Positions 54,767 to 63,790 of a stretch of 64,000 bases of DNA are shown here, in pieces (the first letter of the stretch is position 1; each line of letters starts with the position of its first letter). The stretch spans positions 558,001 through 622,000 of the forward strand of contig NZ_FOIK01000002.1 in assembly GCF_900111565.1 (NCBI RefSeq), written 5' to 3'. The notes beneath the pieces were generated by a model that had not been told where the DNA came from, did no database searches, and worked only from the letters and a program-made list of their open reading frames with translations. The stretch comes from Paenibacillus sp. NFR01. Lineage in GTDB: Bacteria > Bacillota > Bacilli > Paenibacillales > Paenibacillaceae. The translations under genes were made by a program, and so were the position numbers.

Positions 54767-56095
54767 CTACACCATTTCGGCAAAGCCCGGAAAGTCCTGG
54801 AGCGCCGGCCGGCCGACCGGGTAATAGCTGAACCCAATATCCTTCAGCTGTTCCGGCGTAAAGGCGTTCCGTCCGTCGATCAATACCGTGCCGCGCATGG
54901 CCGCCTTCACGCCGGCCAGATTCATCTCCTTGAACGCCTTCCATTCGGTCAGCAGACATAGCGCATCGCTGCCCTCCGCCGCTTCGAGCGGCGAGCTGCA
55001 CCAGCGGATGCCGGGGGCATTGCGCAGCCGGCGGAAATTGTCCATCGCCACCGGATCGTACACCTTCGGCGTCGCGCCGAGCTGCAGCAGCCGGTCGACG
55101 ATCTCCAGCGCAGGCGCTTCGCGGACATCATCCGTCTCCGGCTTGAAGGCTAGCCCCCACAGCGCGACAGTGCGGCCCTCCAGGCTGCCAAGCGCCTCCT
55201 GCAGCTTGCGGATGACGCTGAACCGCTGCTCCTTGTTCACCTCTACGACCGATTTCAGCAGCTTGAAATCGTAGTGCACATTGCCGGCGATCTGAATCAG
55301 TGCCGTCGTGTCTTTAGGGAAGCAGGAGCCGCCGTATCCGATGCCGGCGCCGAGAAAAGACGGGCCGATGCGCGAGTCGAGGCCCATGCCTTTGGCGACC
55401 TCGGTGACGTCTGCTTTCACTTTTTCGCAGATGTTGGCGATTTCGTTGATAAAGGAGATTTTGGTGGCGAGAAAGGCATTGGATGCGTATTTGATCATCT
55501 CCGCGCTGCGGATATCCGTAACGAGGATGCTTCCCGGCAACGGCCGGTGCAGCTCGGTCAGCAGTTCGGCGGCGCGGGAGCTTTCCGTCCCGATGATGAT
55601 CCGGTCGGGCGACAGGGTATCGCGGATCGCCGTCCCCTCCCGCAAAAACTCCGGCAGCGAAGCGATGTCGAAAGGACCGTCGTACAGCTCGCGCAGCAGC
55701 CCGGCCACGCGGTCGTTCGTGCCGACCGGTACAGTGCTTTTGACGCAAACGACCTTGTAGCCGTTCATCGCCGCTCCGATCTCGCGTACTGCGGCGTCTA
55801 CGTACCGTAAATCGGCTTCGCCGCTCGGCAGCGACGGCGTTCCGACAGCGATGATTACCAGCTCCGCCTGCGAGACGGCTTCCGGCAGATCGGTCGTGAA
55901 TTCCAGGCGCCCGGCTTCCATGTTCGCCAGAGACAGCTCGCGGAGTCCCGGCTCATAGATCGGAATGCCCCCTTGCCGCAGCAGCGCGATCTTGGCTTCA
56001 TCCTTGTCGACGCAAGCCACCTGGTGTCCAAGCTCTGCATAACATACGCCGGAGACCAGCCCGACATATCCTGTGCCAATAACCGTTATCTTCAT
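54767..56095 (-). CDS. ugd: UDP-glucose 6-dehydrogenase
   Basis: A 442-residue enzyme that oxidises UDP-glucose to UDP-glucuronate. NAD-binding start MKITVIGTGYVGLVSGVCYA, the GTPSLPSG and KSTVPVGT segments, and the catalytic Cys in GIGYGGSCFPKD are present; the C-terminal UDP-binding domain follows. The ATG at 56095 after AGGAGGGCG is used; the frame is open far upstream. It ends the minus-strand exopolysaccharide operon and supplies UDP-glucuronate to it. A GDP-mannose dehydrogenase is less likely. Confidence 0.93.
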   Translation of the reverse strand: MKITVIGTGYVGLVSGVCYAELGHQVACVDKDEAKIALLRQGGIPIYEPGLRELSLANMEAGRLEFTTDLPEAVSQAELVIIAVGTPSLPSGEADLRYVDAAVREIGAAMNGYKVVCVKSTVPVGTNDRVAGLLRELYDGPFDIASLPEFLREGTAIRDTLSPDRIIIGTESSRAAELLTELHRPLPGSILVTDIRSAEMIKYASNAFLATKISFINEIANICEKVKADVTEVAKGMGLDSRIGPSFLGAGIGYGGSCFPKDTTALIQIAGNVHYDFKLLKSVVEVNKEQRFSVIRKLQEALGSLEGRTVALWGLAFKPETDDVREAPALEIVDRLLQLGATPKVYDPVAMDNFRRLRNAPGIRWCSSPLEAAEGSDALCLLTEWKAFKEMNLAGVKAAMRGTVLIDGRNAFTPEQLKDIGFSYYPVGRPALQDFPGFAEMV

Positions 56096-56141
56096 ACTTT
56101 TCGCCCTCCTGAATAGGTTCGGTTGCGCCAAAAGCTTGCTT

Positions 56142-57467
56142 TCATCCCTTCGCCGGTTCGATCCCCAGCTTGACTGTCCCTTTCTCCCTGTCTGCCAGCG
56201 CCGCAGCCTGCCGGGACAAAGCGCGCAGCACCAGCAGGAAGCTGGATGCAAACCGGACGGCCATCCCGATGCAGACGCTCCAGGCCGCTCCGGCGGCGCC
56301 ATAATCCGGGATGAGCAGCATGGAGCTGATCAGAATAGCAGCGCAGGCCAGCAGGTAAACCGGAATCTGGTGCTTGATGTACCGGGAGACGGTCAAGGCC
56401 GCGGTCAGGCAGCCCGCTCCGTACCAAATGGCGCTCGCCAGCATAATGATCAGAAAGACATCCCGGTAACGGGCATAGTCGGCGTTGTACAGCAGCGTAA
56501 GCAGAAAGTCTCCGAGAAAATAGGCGGCGAATATCCCGACCGCGCCCAGCAGAAGACATAAGGACAGCATCTGTCCAAGGGTACGCTTGAATTGCTTCAA
56601 ATCCCCGAGATAAAAACGTGACAGCCGCGGCCCCGCGGCCTGCGTCATCGCGTTGACGAACGTTCCTCCGGCCATCATGATGTAAGCGATGGCCGAGAAA
56701 TACCCGAGCGCCTCCTCGCCCCCGATATGTTGCAGCACATAGCGGGGTATACTGGCGTTCAGCGAATCCAGCGTCGCCGCGATGCCGAGCGGCAGGACGA
56801 GCAGGAACAGGCGCGTCAGCATGGCGCGCCCGCCTTCGCCGCTGCCGGCTGCGGACAACGGCCGGTCAGGAGCCTGCGGCGCTTTCTCCAGCAGCGCCGC
56901 TCCGTTCCGGCGGTCGTACAGCAGCAGAATCAGCAGCCAGACGACCGCCAGCAGCAGCGCACCGAAGGCCACGCTTCCGGTGGCGTACACGCCGGCACCG
57001 AGCGCGAGCACCGAGGTCGCCCCCTTCAGCATCAGCGATTTGCCGATAAACTCCATCCGTTCCCGGCGCTGGAACAGGCCGAAATAAATATCCGACACCG
57101 CTTCGGCCGCTTTGGCTGCGCCGACCAGCAGCAGCACGAGCGCCCCCTCTCCCGAGAGCGGGATGAACGCCGTCACCGCAGCGATGGCAACGCAGGCGGC
57201 GGCGACGGACCACAGCCGCAGGGTCAAATAATCGCGGAAGGCGTATTGCCCCCGGGCGTCGGTCGCCTGAAAATCACGAAGCTGAAAGTTCGCGAACAGT
57301 ATGACCGGCGCCGCAACCGATAAGGCCAGCACATACTGGCCGACCATGGCCGGGCTGCCGAGCTTGGCGAGCAGCACGACCATCCCCCACTGGGAGACGG
57401 AATAGAATAAATTCCCGGAAAACAGCCAGGAGAAATTTTTGCCCGGCACCTTCGGCCTCATCCCCAT
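56142..57467 (-). CDS. Polysaccharide flippase (Wzx-like, MOP superfamily)
   Basis: A 441-residue membrane protein with about 12-14 segments and almost no soluble domain. The start LFSGNLFYSVSQWGMVVLLA and the repeated pattern of paired segments match Wzx/oligosaccharide flippases, which move lipid-linked repeats across the membrane. ATG at 57467 follows GGAGA. It overlaps the acyltransferase gene by 10 bases. Confidence 0.86.
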   Translation of the reverse strand: MGMRPKVPGKNFSWLFSGNLFYSVSQWGMVVLLAKLGSPAMVGQYVLALSVAAPVILFANFQLRDFQATDARGQYAFRDYLTLRLWSVAAACVAIAAVTAFIPLSGEGALVLLLVGAAKAAEAVSDIYFGLFQRRERMEFIGKSLMLKGATSVLALGAGVYATGSVAFGALLLAVVWLLILLLYDRRNGAALLEKAPQAPDRPLSAAGSGEGGRAMLTRLFLLVLPLGIAATLDSLNASIPRYVLQHIGGEEALGYFSAIAYIMMAGGTFVNAMTQAAGPRLSRFYLGDLKQFKRTLGQMLSLCLLLGAVGIFAAYFLGDFLLTLLYNADYARYRDVFLIIMLASAIWYGAGCLTAALTVSRYIKHQIPVYLLACAAILISSMLLIPDYGAAGAAWSVCIGMAVRFASSFLLVLRALSRQAAALADREKGTVKLGIEPAKG

Positions 57468-58060
57468 CGCATATTCTCCTTTGCCAGGCGGACGGGCACC
57501 TGCGCCGGCTCGGCCGGAGAGAATCGTTCCTTGAAATACGCGGCCGGAAAGCCCACATGGACCTCGTTGGCGGGGATGTCCTTGATCACCGTGCTTCTCG
57601 CTCCGGCTACGCCCAGCTCATGGATCGTCACGCCGGGGTAGACGAAGACATGGCTGGCGACCCATGCCCCGTCCTTCAGCTCGATCGGCTTCGTAATCAG
57701 GCCGAAATGCGGGTCGCTCAGCTTGTGGCTGCCGGTGCACAGATAGGCATTCTGGGAGATCACGCAATGGCTCCCGACGGTAATGCGGTCCAGGCTGTAC
57801 AGCTCGGCGTGATCGCCGATCCATGAATAGTCGCCGATGGTGACTTTCCACGGATAGGTGAATTTGGCTGAAGGCCGTATGCGCACGCCTTTGCCGACCC
57901 GGGCGCCGAACAGGCGGAGGATGGTGCTGCGGAAGCCGTACATATGGTGCAGCGAGAACCGGAACACCGTTCCCTGAATGAACCACCACAGCATGACGAT
58001 GGCGTTGCTTCTGCCCCGAACGTACCAGGACTGATCGTATTTCGCTAAATTTATCTTCAT
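57458..58060 (-). CDS. Left-handed beta-helix acyltransferase (WcaF-like)
   Basis: A 200-residue acetyltransferase: an N-terminal segment typical of WcaF (RSNAIVMLWWFIQGTVFRF), then hexapeptide repeats (VGKGVRIRPSAKFTYPWKV, IGDYSWIGDHAELYSLDRI, VGSHCVISQNAYLCTGSH) with the catalytic His region. It likely acetylates a sugar of the polysaccharide. It follows the glycosyltransferase with 3 bases between. Confidence 0.88.
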   Translation of the reverse strand: MKINLAKYDQSWYVRGRSNAIVMLWWFIQGTVFRFSLHHMYGFRSTILRLFGARVGKGVRIRPSAKFTYPWKVTIGDYSWIGDHAELYSLDRITVGSHCVISQNAYLCTGSHKLSDPHFGLITKPIELKDGAWVASHVFVYPGVTIHELGVAGARSTVIKDIPANEVHVGFPAAYFKERFSPAEPAQVPVRLAKENMRWG

Positions 58061-58063
58061 GAT

Positions 58064-59128
58064 TCAGACCTCATCCATAATTTGTTCAAGCCGTTTCAAA
58101 TAGTCCGCTTCTTTGAAATTGCGCAGAATTTTGCTCCGGTTCGCCCGGGCCATCGCCGGAAGCGGACGGCGGTCCTGCAATATCCCCTCCAGCACCGAGG
58201 CGATTTCGTCCGGCGCCTGGGCCCCGACCAGATAACCGTTGTCGCCCGAGACGATGTCGGGGATGCCCGCATGCGCCGTGGAAATGACCGCAAGGCCGTT
58301 GCCCATCGCCTCAATGATGGAGATCGGCTGGCCTTCGTTCGGGTAATAGGTGGGCAGCGCAAAAATATCGCTGCGCTCCAGCAGGCTTTTTTTGCGCTCG
58401 CCGGTGACTACGCCGTGGTAACGGACAAACGGCTCTAGCCCCTCTGTTTTTACAAAAGCATGGAATTCCGCTTCATCCTCCGGCCGGAAGAAATTGCCGG
58501 CAAAATGAAAGCGGATCTCGCGGCCCTTCAGCCGCTTTGCCGCTTCAAGCAGGTCAAAGTAGCCTTTGCTCCTGATAAAATTGCTCAAATACAGCACTTC
58601 CAGCGGACGTTCTTCGTCTGTCAACCGGCCGAGCTTCTCCGTAAACGCCTCCTCGCCGATGAGCTGGCTGTCTTCAATGCAATTTTCGCATATTCGTATT
58701 TTCGCGGAATCAACGATTCCGGCAAAAAGCGATTCCAGGCTTTTACTCAGCACGATCATAATGTCCACCTTGGCCAGCAGCCGCCGGTTCAGCGCCCGCT
58801 GCAGCCGGCCGAACCGCCTGTACAGCTCCCTGTAATAGCCGCCGTGATAATGGATCACGACCTTTTTCCGCTTCCGGTACAGGTTCAGCAGAATCAGCAT
58901 ATCCCGCAGGTTGCCCCATTTGGATTGCGAGATCGTGAAGTAATAGATGTCGCTCTCCAGCCGGTTCAGGCTGCCGAGATGAGCGGCGACCTTTTTGTTG
59001 TCCTTAATGTCAACGGAGGTCAATTCGTATTTTTCGTTGAACACCCGGGAGCGGATCAGCGTCTCCAGCGCTTTGGACAGCCCATGGACGGGGGGCGGAA
59101 ACTGGCCGATGACGCAGATTTTTTTCAT
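58064..59128 (-). CDS. Glycosyltransferase family 4 (GT-B)
   Basis: A 354-residue GT4-type enzyme: N-terminal acceptor domain beginning KKICVIGQFPPPVHGLSKAL, and the C-terminal donor domain with VLYLSNFIRSKGYFDLLEA and EAMGNGLAVISTAHAGIPD (the E-x7-E region). The ATG at 59128 follows GGAGG by eight bases. It is inside the polymerase-like gene upstream by 119 bases. The donor sugar is unknown. Confidence 0.9.
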   Translation of the reverse strand: MKKICVIGQFPPPVHGLSKALETLIRSRVFNEKYELTSVDIKDNKKVAAHLGSLNRLESDIYYFTISQSKWGNLRDMLILLNLYRKRKKVVIHYHGGYYRELYRRFGRLQRALNRRLLAKVDIMIVLSKSLESLFAGIVDSAKIRICENCIEDSQLIGEEAFTEKLGRLTDEERPLEVLYLSNFIRSKGYFDLLEAAKRLKGREIRFHFAGNFFRPEDEAEFHAFVKTEGLEPFVRYHGVVTGERKKSLLERSDIFALPTYYPNEGQPISIIEAMGNGLAVISTAHAGIPDIVSGDNGYLVGAQAPDEIASVLEGILQDRRPLPAMARANRSKILRNFKEADYLKRLEQIMDEV

Positions 59129-60446
59129 CACGATTACCTCCAATCGCAGCCGGGTCCTCCCCTTTGCCGATTCCTAGCCGCGAGACGAATGGATGTTGCA
59201 GAAAGGCTACCCAGAAGAGCACCTGTATGAAGGCAAATGAATCGAATTGCAGCAGCGCGTAGAGCAGCAGAATGACGATCAGGCGCGGAAAGTTGCCCCG
59301 GTGCCCCTGGACGATCAGCGCCAGCAGCGTCAGGAACAGCAGAATGCCCGGCAGGCCGAACTCGGATAAAAAGCGGGTATACATGTTGTACTGCGGGAGA
59401 ACGAGCGTCGTTTTGGCCTGGCGTAGCTCTTCATTCTCCTCCAGCGTTTTGGCAGGGATCAGATCCTGATTATCCAGGTAGCCGTAGTGAAAATTACCGA
59501 GTCCATACCCGAGCAGCGGGCGGTCCAGGAAGGAGGCCAAGCCGAGCTGCGAGTAGGTGCTGCGGATGCTGAAAGAGTTATCGTTCGCGAGTGAGGCAGG
59601 GTCTTCGTAGATGTGCAGAATACGATAGTAGTGGTCGGAGTTTAAATGAAAAACATTGCGGACAAAAATGGTGTTCAGCCCGACGAGGAAGACGGCGCCG
59701 ATCAGCGCCAGCTTCAGCATCAGCAGCGGAAAGGTCTTCGCCGTGCTGGTGACCACCAGGTATGCGAGCAGGAAAAATAGGAGGTCGATGTAATAGCGGA
59801 TGGACAAGGAGAGCAGCGAGAGCAAGACGAACAGAACCACCAGAATTTTATCCGCTTTGGCGAGGCGGCCATATTTGCTCAGAACAAGATAGGCCGGGAA
59901 CAGCAGCAGGTTGGTATGCAGCCCAATATAAGACGGCTCGGAAAAGGTAAAATGCAGCCGCCCGGTGGTGACGTAGGCGTCCCGGTGCACGAAGAAACCG
60001 ATCAAGCTCCGCAACGCGCCGCTTGGCACGGCGTAGATGTACACCAACTGGAGCAGACCGATCCCTACCGCCAGCCAGTAGCCCCGCAGCATCCAGCGGA
60101 ACAGGACCAGAACGGCATCCGGCTTCTCCTGGTTCATGTCCATAAAGATTTTGAAGCTTAAGTAAATCACGATTCCGGCCGCCAGCGAGAACACCGCGTC
60201 CGAAAGTCCCGCGGAGGCATAGCCATGCTCCTTGCCGAGCAGCGCGGAGATCAGGGCCGCCGAGACCAGAATCACGAAGGCCCACACTTCTTTGCGCTGA
60301 AACCGCAGCCGCAGCAGCGCGGGAAGATGCAGCGCAAAATAGAGCACAATCAATATCAGGGAAACCGGCTTGTACGCTCCGCCGAACATGAACGGGAAAT
60401 TGTCCAGCGGGAGGAGCGCGAAAGCGAGATACATCAGAGCATTCAT
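59010..60446 (-). CDS. O-antigen ligase/Wzy-like polymerase
   Basis: A 478-residue membrane protein with about 11-12 segments and one large extracellular loop near residues 290-370, the layout of Wzy polymerases and WaaL ligases (FDSFAF and YGLGNFHYGY are in that region). ATG at 60446 is seven bases from AGGAG. The last 40 residues (from HPFVSRLGIGKGEDP) are encoded across the start of the glycosyltransferase gene in another frame and look unlike a natural C-terminus. Confidence 0.8.
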   Translation of the reverse strand: MNALMYLAFALLPLDNFPFMFGGAYKPVSLILIVLYFALHLPALLRLRFQRKEVWAFVILVSAALISALLGKEHGYASAGLSDAVFSLAAGIVIYLSFKIFMDMNQEKPDAVLVLFRWMLRGYWLAVGIGLLQLVYIYAVPSGALRSLIGFFVHRDAYVTTGRLHFTFSEPSYIGLHTNLLLFPAYLVLSKYGRLAKADKILVVLFVLLSLLSLSIRYYIDLLFFLLAYLVVTSTAKTFPLLMLKLALIGAVFLVGLNTIFVRNVFHLNSDHYYRILHIYEDPASLANDNSFSIRSTYSQLGLASFLDRPLLGYGLGNFHYGYLDNQDLIPAKTLEENEELRQAKTTLVLPQYNMYTRFLSEFGLPGILLFLTLLALIVQGHRGNFPRLIVILLLYALLQFDSFAFIQVLFWVAFLQHPFVSRLGIGKGEDPAAIGGNRDEKNLRHRPVSAPRPWAVQSAGDADPLPGVQRKIRIDLR

Positions 60447-60468
60447 AGCCATTCTCCTGTACCCTGGG

Positions 60469-61137
60469 CTAGTAACTATAACGTCCGGCCTTTTTCCCTT
60501 TGGCATGATTCAGGACCGCCCCCAGAACCCGGGCTTTGACGAGCGCCAGGCTTTCCTTCGCTTTCAGCGCGGCGGCGGTTTTGACCTTGCCCGGCTTCAC
60601 TACGAGCAGCACGCCGTCGCATTCGGCGGCGATAATCTGCGCATCGCTGGAGTCCAGCAGCGCCGGGGTGTCGACGAGAATGTAGTCAAAGCGGTCCCTC
60701 AGCTCGCTCAGCGCAGCCGGAAGCTGCGGCGACGTGAATAACGCCGAGACGTTGACCGTACTGCCTCCCGCGCGGAGCAGGGTTAAACCACTGTCCCCGA
60801 CCGGGATAAGCACATCATGCAGCGTCGCCCGGCCCCCCAGCAGCTCGCCGAGTCCCGGGCCGGCTTCGATATGGAACAGCTCATGCTGTACAGGCCTCCG
60901 CAGGTCGGCATCGATCAGCAGCACCTTGCGGTGGCTTTGGGCATACACGGCAGCCAGATTGGCGGCGGCTGTGCTTTTGCCTTCGCCGGCAATCGCCGAC
61001 GTAATGACAATCGTCTTGAGGCCTTCCCCCTGATGCGAGTAATCGATGTTCGTTCGCAGCTTGCGGAATGCTTCAGCCGCCGCCGAATCGGGACGGCTTT
61101 CGGATATCACATCGTTTTTAGGCTTCGAGCGTGACAT
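60469..61137 (-). CDS. Capsular/exopolysaccharide tyrosine kinase (CpsD/CapB type BY-kinase)
   Basis: A 222-residue cytoplasmic kinase with Walker A SAIAGEGKSTAA, Walker A' VLLIDADLRRP and Walker B YILVDTPALLD. It ends GKKAGRYSY, a very short tyrosine tail compared with the usual 3-4 tyrosines. It is separate from the Wzz-like activator, overlapping its end by 20 bases. It regulates chain length and export in such clusters. The ATG at 61137 follows GAGGGGG. Confidence 0.93.
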   Translation of the reverse strand: MSRSKPKNDVISESRPDSAAAEAFRKLRTNIDYSHQGEGLKTIVITSAIAGEGKSTAAANLAAVYAQSHRKVLLIDADLRRPVQHELFHIEAGPGLGELLGGRATLHDVLIPVGDSGLTLLRAGGSTVNVSALFTSPQLPAALSELRDRFDYILVDTPALLDSSDAQIIAAECDGVLLVVKPGKVKTAAALKAKESLALVKARVLGAVLNHAKGKKAGRYSY

Positions 61138-61867
61138 TCTTGTTCCCCCTCGCTCCATTGGTTTTGGCCTTCTTCGCCGTCTCCGCGCCGCGTGCCGGAA
61201 TGGCCGGAACCACAGAATAGGTGGCGAGGCCGAGCACTTCGCGGATATCCTTCTCCGTCTTCAGCGTATCGTCCAGATAATCCAGCAGGAACATCAGGCC
61301 GATGCCCAGCATGACGGAGAGCACAAAGCCGATAATCATGTTCAGCAGCGGCTGGGGAGAACTCGGCGCAGGCTGATCCTGCGGATCGGCTTCGCTCAGC
61401 ACGCTGATGTTGTCGATCTTCATGACCTTGGGAACCTCGGTCTGGAATACGGCGGCCACGGCATTGACGATCGCCGCTGCCTGCGTGTAGGCGGCATCCG
61501 TCGTTGACAAGGACATCACCTGCGATTCGTCCACCGCCGAGACGCTCACCTTCTTCAGCAGTTCATCGGAGGTCAGGCCCAGCTGCGGATAACGCTCGGA
61601 TACCAGATTCATGATCCGCGGCGACAGGATAATCTCCTTATACGTCGTGATCAGACGGATATTGGAGTTGATCGTGGTCAGGTCCAGTTTGCCGCCAAGC
61701 GTCTCCAGATCCTGCTTCGGGGTCACAATCAGCTTCGTCTCTGCTGTATACTCCTTGTCGGTCAGCAGGAAGGTGTACACGCCCGTCGCCGCAGTAATTG
61801 CAACCACGAGCAGCGCAAGCAGCCACAAACGTTTGCGGATTACGGTCCAATACTGTTTCAGCTCCAC
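61118..61867 (-). CDS. Chain-length determinant / kinase activator (Wzz/CapA-like)
   Basis: A 249-residue two-segment membrane protein: VELKQYWTVIRKRLWLLALL at the N-terminus, an extracellular region with the YTAETKLIVTPKQ and LSTTDAAYTQAAAIVNAV segments, a second membrane segment (LLNMIIGFVLSVMLGIGLMF) and a cytoplasmic tail LDYLDDTLKTEKDIREVLGL that activates the BY-kinase in relatives. The GTG at 61867, seven bases after GGAGG, is preferred over the open frame to 61930. First gene of the cluster's main transcript. Confidence 0.92.
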   Translation of the reverse strand: MELKQYWTVIRKRLWLLALLVVAITAATGVYTFLLTDKEYTAETKLIVTPKQDLETLGGKLDLTTINSNIRLITTYKEIILSPRIMNLVSERYPQLGLTSDELLKKVSVSAVDESQVMSLSTTDAAYTQAAAIVNAVAAVFQTEVPKVMKIDNISVLSEADPQDQPAPSSPQPLLNMIIGFVLSVMLGIGLMFLLDYLDDTLKTEKDIREVLGLATYSVVPAIPARGAETAKKAKTNGARGNKNVTLEA

Positions 61868-61964
61868 CTGAAAGCCTCCATTCGAACATTTTAGAGTTTC
61901 TACATGGTTTGACAACGGTTCATTACGCAAACAAAAATTCTCGTTAGGAGTATTTGTCGAGATA

Positions 61965-61993
61965 ATTATATTCGTTTTGAATAATATTGTAAA
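61965..61993 (-). promoter_or_regulatory. Promoter of the exopolysaccharide operon
   Basis: Minus-strand TTTACA (61993-61988), 17 bp, perfect TATAAT (61970-61965), inside the 152-bp AT-rich gap before the Wzz-like gene. It would drive the genes from Wzz to ugd as one unit. Confidence 0.8.
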
Positions 61994-62019
61994 CCTGAAA
62001 ATGGTAACAACTCACAAAT

Positions 62020-63747
62020 TTACAGCATATTTTCAAGCATGAACAGCACGTCGGACCGGAGGGCGGCCAGCTTTCTCCGGCTCTCCTGCCGGTCTGCGGC
62101 ATACGTGCCGAAGAACAGCTGCAGGCCAGGCCATGCGCTTCCGGCGCGGAGGCCGTACCACGAACCGTCCTCCAGCACGAATTTGAGCGCATCGGCCCGC
62201 CCCTGCTCCAGCGGCAGATGTTTGCCCTTGGCAAGATGGATGAGCTCACCGGCGCGGAAATCAAACAGCCGCTCCACTTTGATTCCGCCCAGCACCCGCA
62301 GGAAATCCTTCGCGAGCCGGCCCATCAGCAGGCTGACCCGCTGCCGGCCCTCCAGACCGCGGAAGTTCAGCTCCACCCGGTCCTCGGCGTACCAGCCGTA
62401 CTCCTCATACAGGCTGAGCAGCTCGGCATGCAGCGTTCGGCCCACCGATTTGTAGTACGCGGACATTTCGGCAGCCAGCAGCGCGTAAGGGATCGCGTCG
62501 CTGGCCGCGGAAGGCGCACCCAACGTGAAGCCGCCGTCTTCATCGTATCCGATCAAGCCCCCCGCGGCGTCGGCATGCACCAGTTCGCCGGCCGCCGCTT
62601 TCCCGCCGCCGCTGCCCGCATGGATAATCCGCAGGCCGGCTTTGCGGGCGACGGCCGCGGCCAGTTCGCCGCTGAACAGCGATTTCAGCAGCGCACCGCC
62701 AGCTGGGGACTCGCCCCGCAGCTTCTTTTGCCGCAGCACATAATTCAGTGCCAGGGCGGCCGTCTCCCCGGGAGACAGCCGCATATAGCGTCCCCCGTCC
62801 GCCTTGATGGACAAAGCCATCCGGGACAGCTGCGGATCGAAGGCCACGATCAGATCGGCATTAAAGGTTCCGGCGGCCGCATATGCGCTTCGCCAATCGA
62901 ATTGCTCCGCGAAATGGCCCGCCGGAATTCCGCCGGCCTGGCTGCCTTCCGGCAGGGAGTGCACCGCGGTAAAACCGGAACGCCGCAAGGCGCTGCGCAG
63001 CGGATGGAATTCCTCGCGGTCCTCCTGAAGCTGCAAAATCCGCACGGAAGAGCCGATGATCTGGTTCGATTCGCTGGACATCGCGACGCGCTCCATTTCC
63101 TTGAGATACGCCTGTTCGATCTCCCCGCCGGCAAACACCAGCCGGCCTTTGCCGGTTGCCGCTTCCGCATCCATCGTTTGGATGCTTAACCCATCCTCCC
63201 ATTGCGCCATGTATCGGGACAGCCGGCTGGACGTCTCCCGCGGGGCAGGCCAGCCCTGCTCGTCATACAGGATGCAGCCGCTGAAATCTTCCCCGCCGGT
63301 CATATGCAGTCCCCCTGCGGCATGCAGATAACGCACCGCAAAGGCCAGTTCTCCCCCGGGCGAAGGACGGCTGAACAAATAGCATTTCACCTCGTTATTG
63401 GCGAGCACGAGCGCGGCTTGTTCGGCGAGGCCCCTGGAGAACGGGTGGGAATCGTAGCCGATGGCGATGCCCCGCTGCTGGGCGGCAAAGCCGCGGCTGC
63501 GGATCTCTTCGGCCAGCCCCCGGCAGACGCGGCGGATCGTGTAGATGTTCATCCGGTTCGTGCCGACCCCGGTTGCCCCGCGGACTCCGCCCTCCTCCAG
63601 CGGCAAATCCTGATAGAAGCGGTCGATAATGTCGGAGGCTTTGAGCTCGTTCAACTCTTTGCTCAGGTAAGCGGGGAGCTCGGCATTTTTCCAGCGGTGG
63701 TACCGTTTCTGCAAGATTTCTTCCAATTGTTCTGCGATAGCCTGCAA
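62020..63747 (-). CDS. Phosphohexomutase homologue with degenerate active site
   Basis: A 575-residue alpha-D-phosphohexomutase superfamily protein that aligns with phosphoglucomutase (PgcA type): GTNRMNIYTIRR (62-73), IAIGYDSHPFS, then equivalents of domains 2-4. The active-site loops are altered: the phosphoserine TASHNP loop reads TGGEDF (150-155), the metal loop DGDADR reads DPQLSR (304-309), the sugar loop GEESYG reads GYDEDGG (400-406), and the phosphate loop RPSGTEPK reads RAGSAWPG near residue 545. It should lack mutase activity. The start is TTG at 63747 after AAAGGAGGG. It lies just upstream of the exopolysaccharide operon but has a separate promoter boundary downstream. Confidence 0.85.
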   Translation of the reverse strand: MQAIAEQLEEILQKRYHRWKNAELPAYLSKELNELKASDIIDRFYQDLPLEEGGVRGATGVGTNRMNIYTIRRVCRGLAEEIRSRGFAAQQRGIAIGYDSHPFSRGLAEQAALVLANNEVKCYLFSRPSPGGELAFAVRYLHAAGGLHMTGGEDFSGCILYDEQGWPAPRETSSRLSRYMAQWEDGLSIQTMDAEAATGKGRLVFAGGEIEQAYLKEMERVAMSSESNQIIGSSVRILQLQEDREEFHPLRSALRRSGFTAVHSLPEGSQAGGIPAGHFAEQFDWRSAYAAAGTFNADLIVAFDPQLSRMALSIKADGGRYMRLSPGETAALALNYVLRQKKLRGESPAGGALLKSLFSGELAAAVARKAGLRIIHAGSGGGKAAAGELVHADAAGGLIGYDEDGGFTLGAPSAASDAIPYALLAAEMSAYYKSVGRTLHAELLSLYEEYGWYAEDRVELNFRGLEGRQRVSLLMGRLAKDFLRVLGGIKVERLFDFRAGELIHLAKGKHLPLEQGRADALKFVLEDGSWYGLRAGSAWPGLQLFFGTYAADRQESRRKLAALRSDVLFMLENML

Positions 63748-63790
63748 GGCATTCCCTCCTTTGCTGTAAATGTGCGCAGTCGCCGATGCT

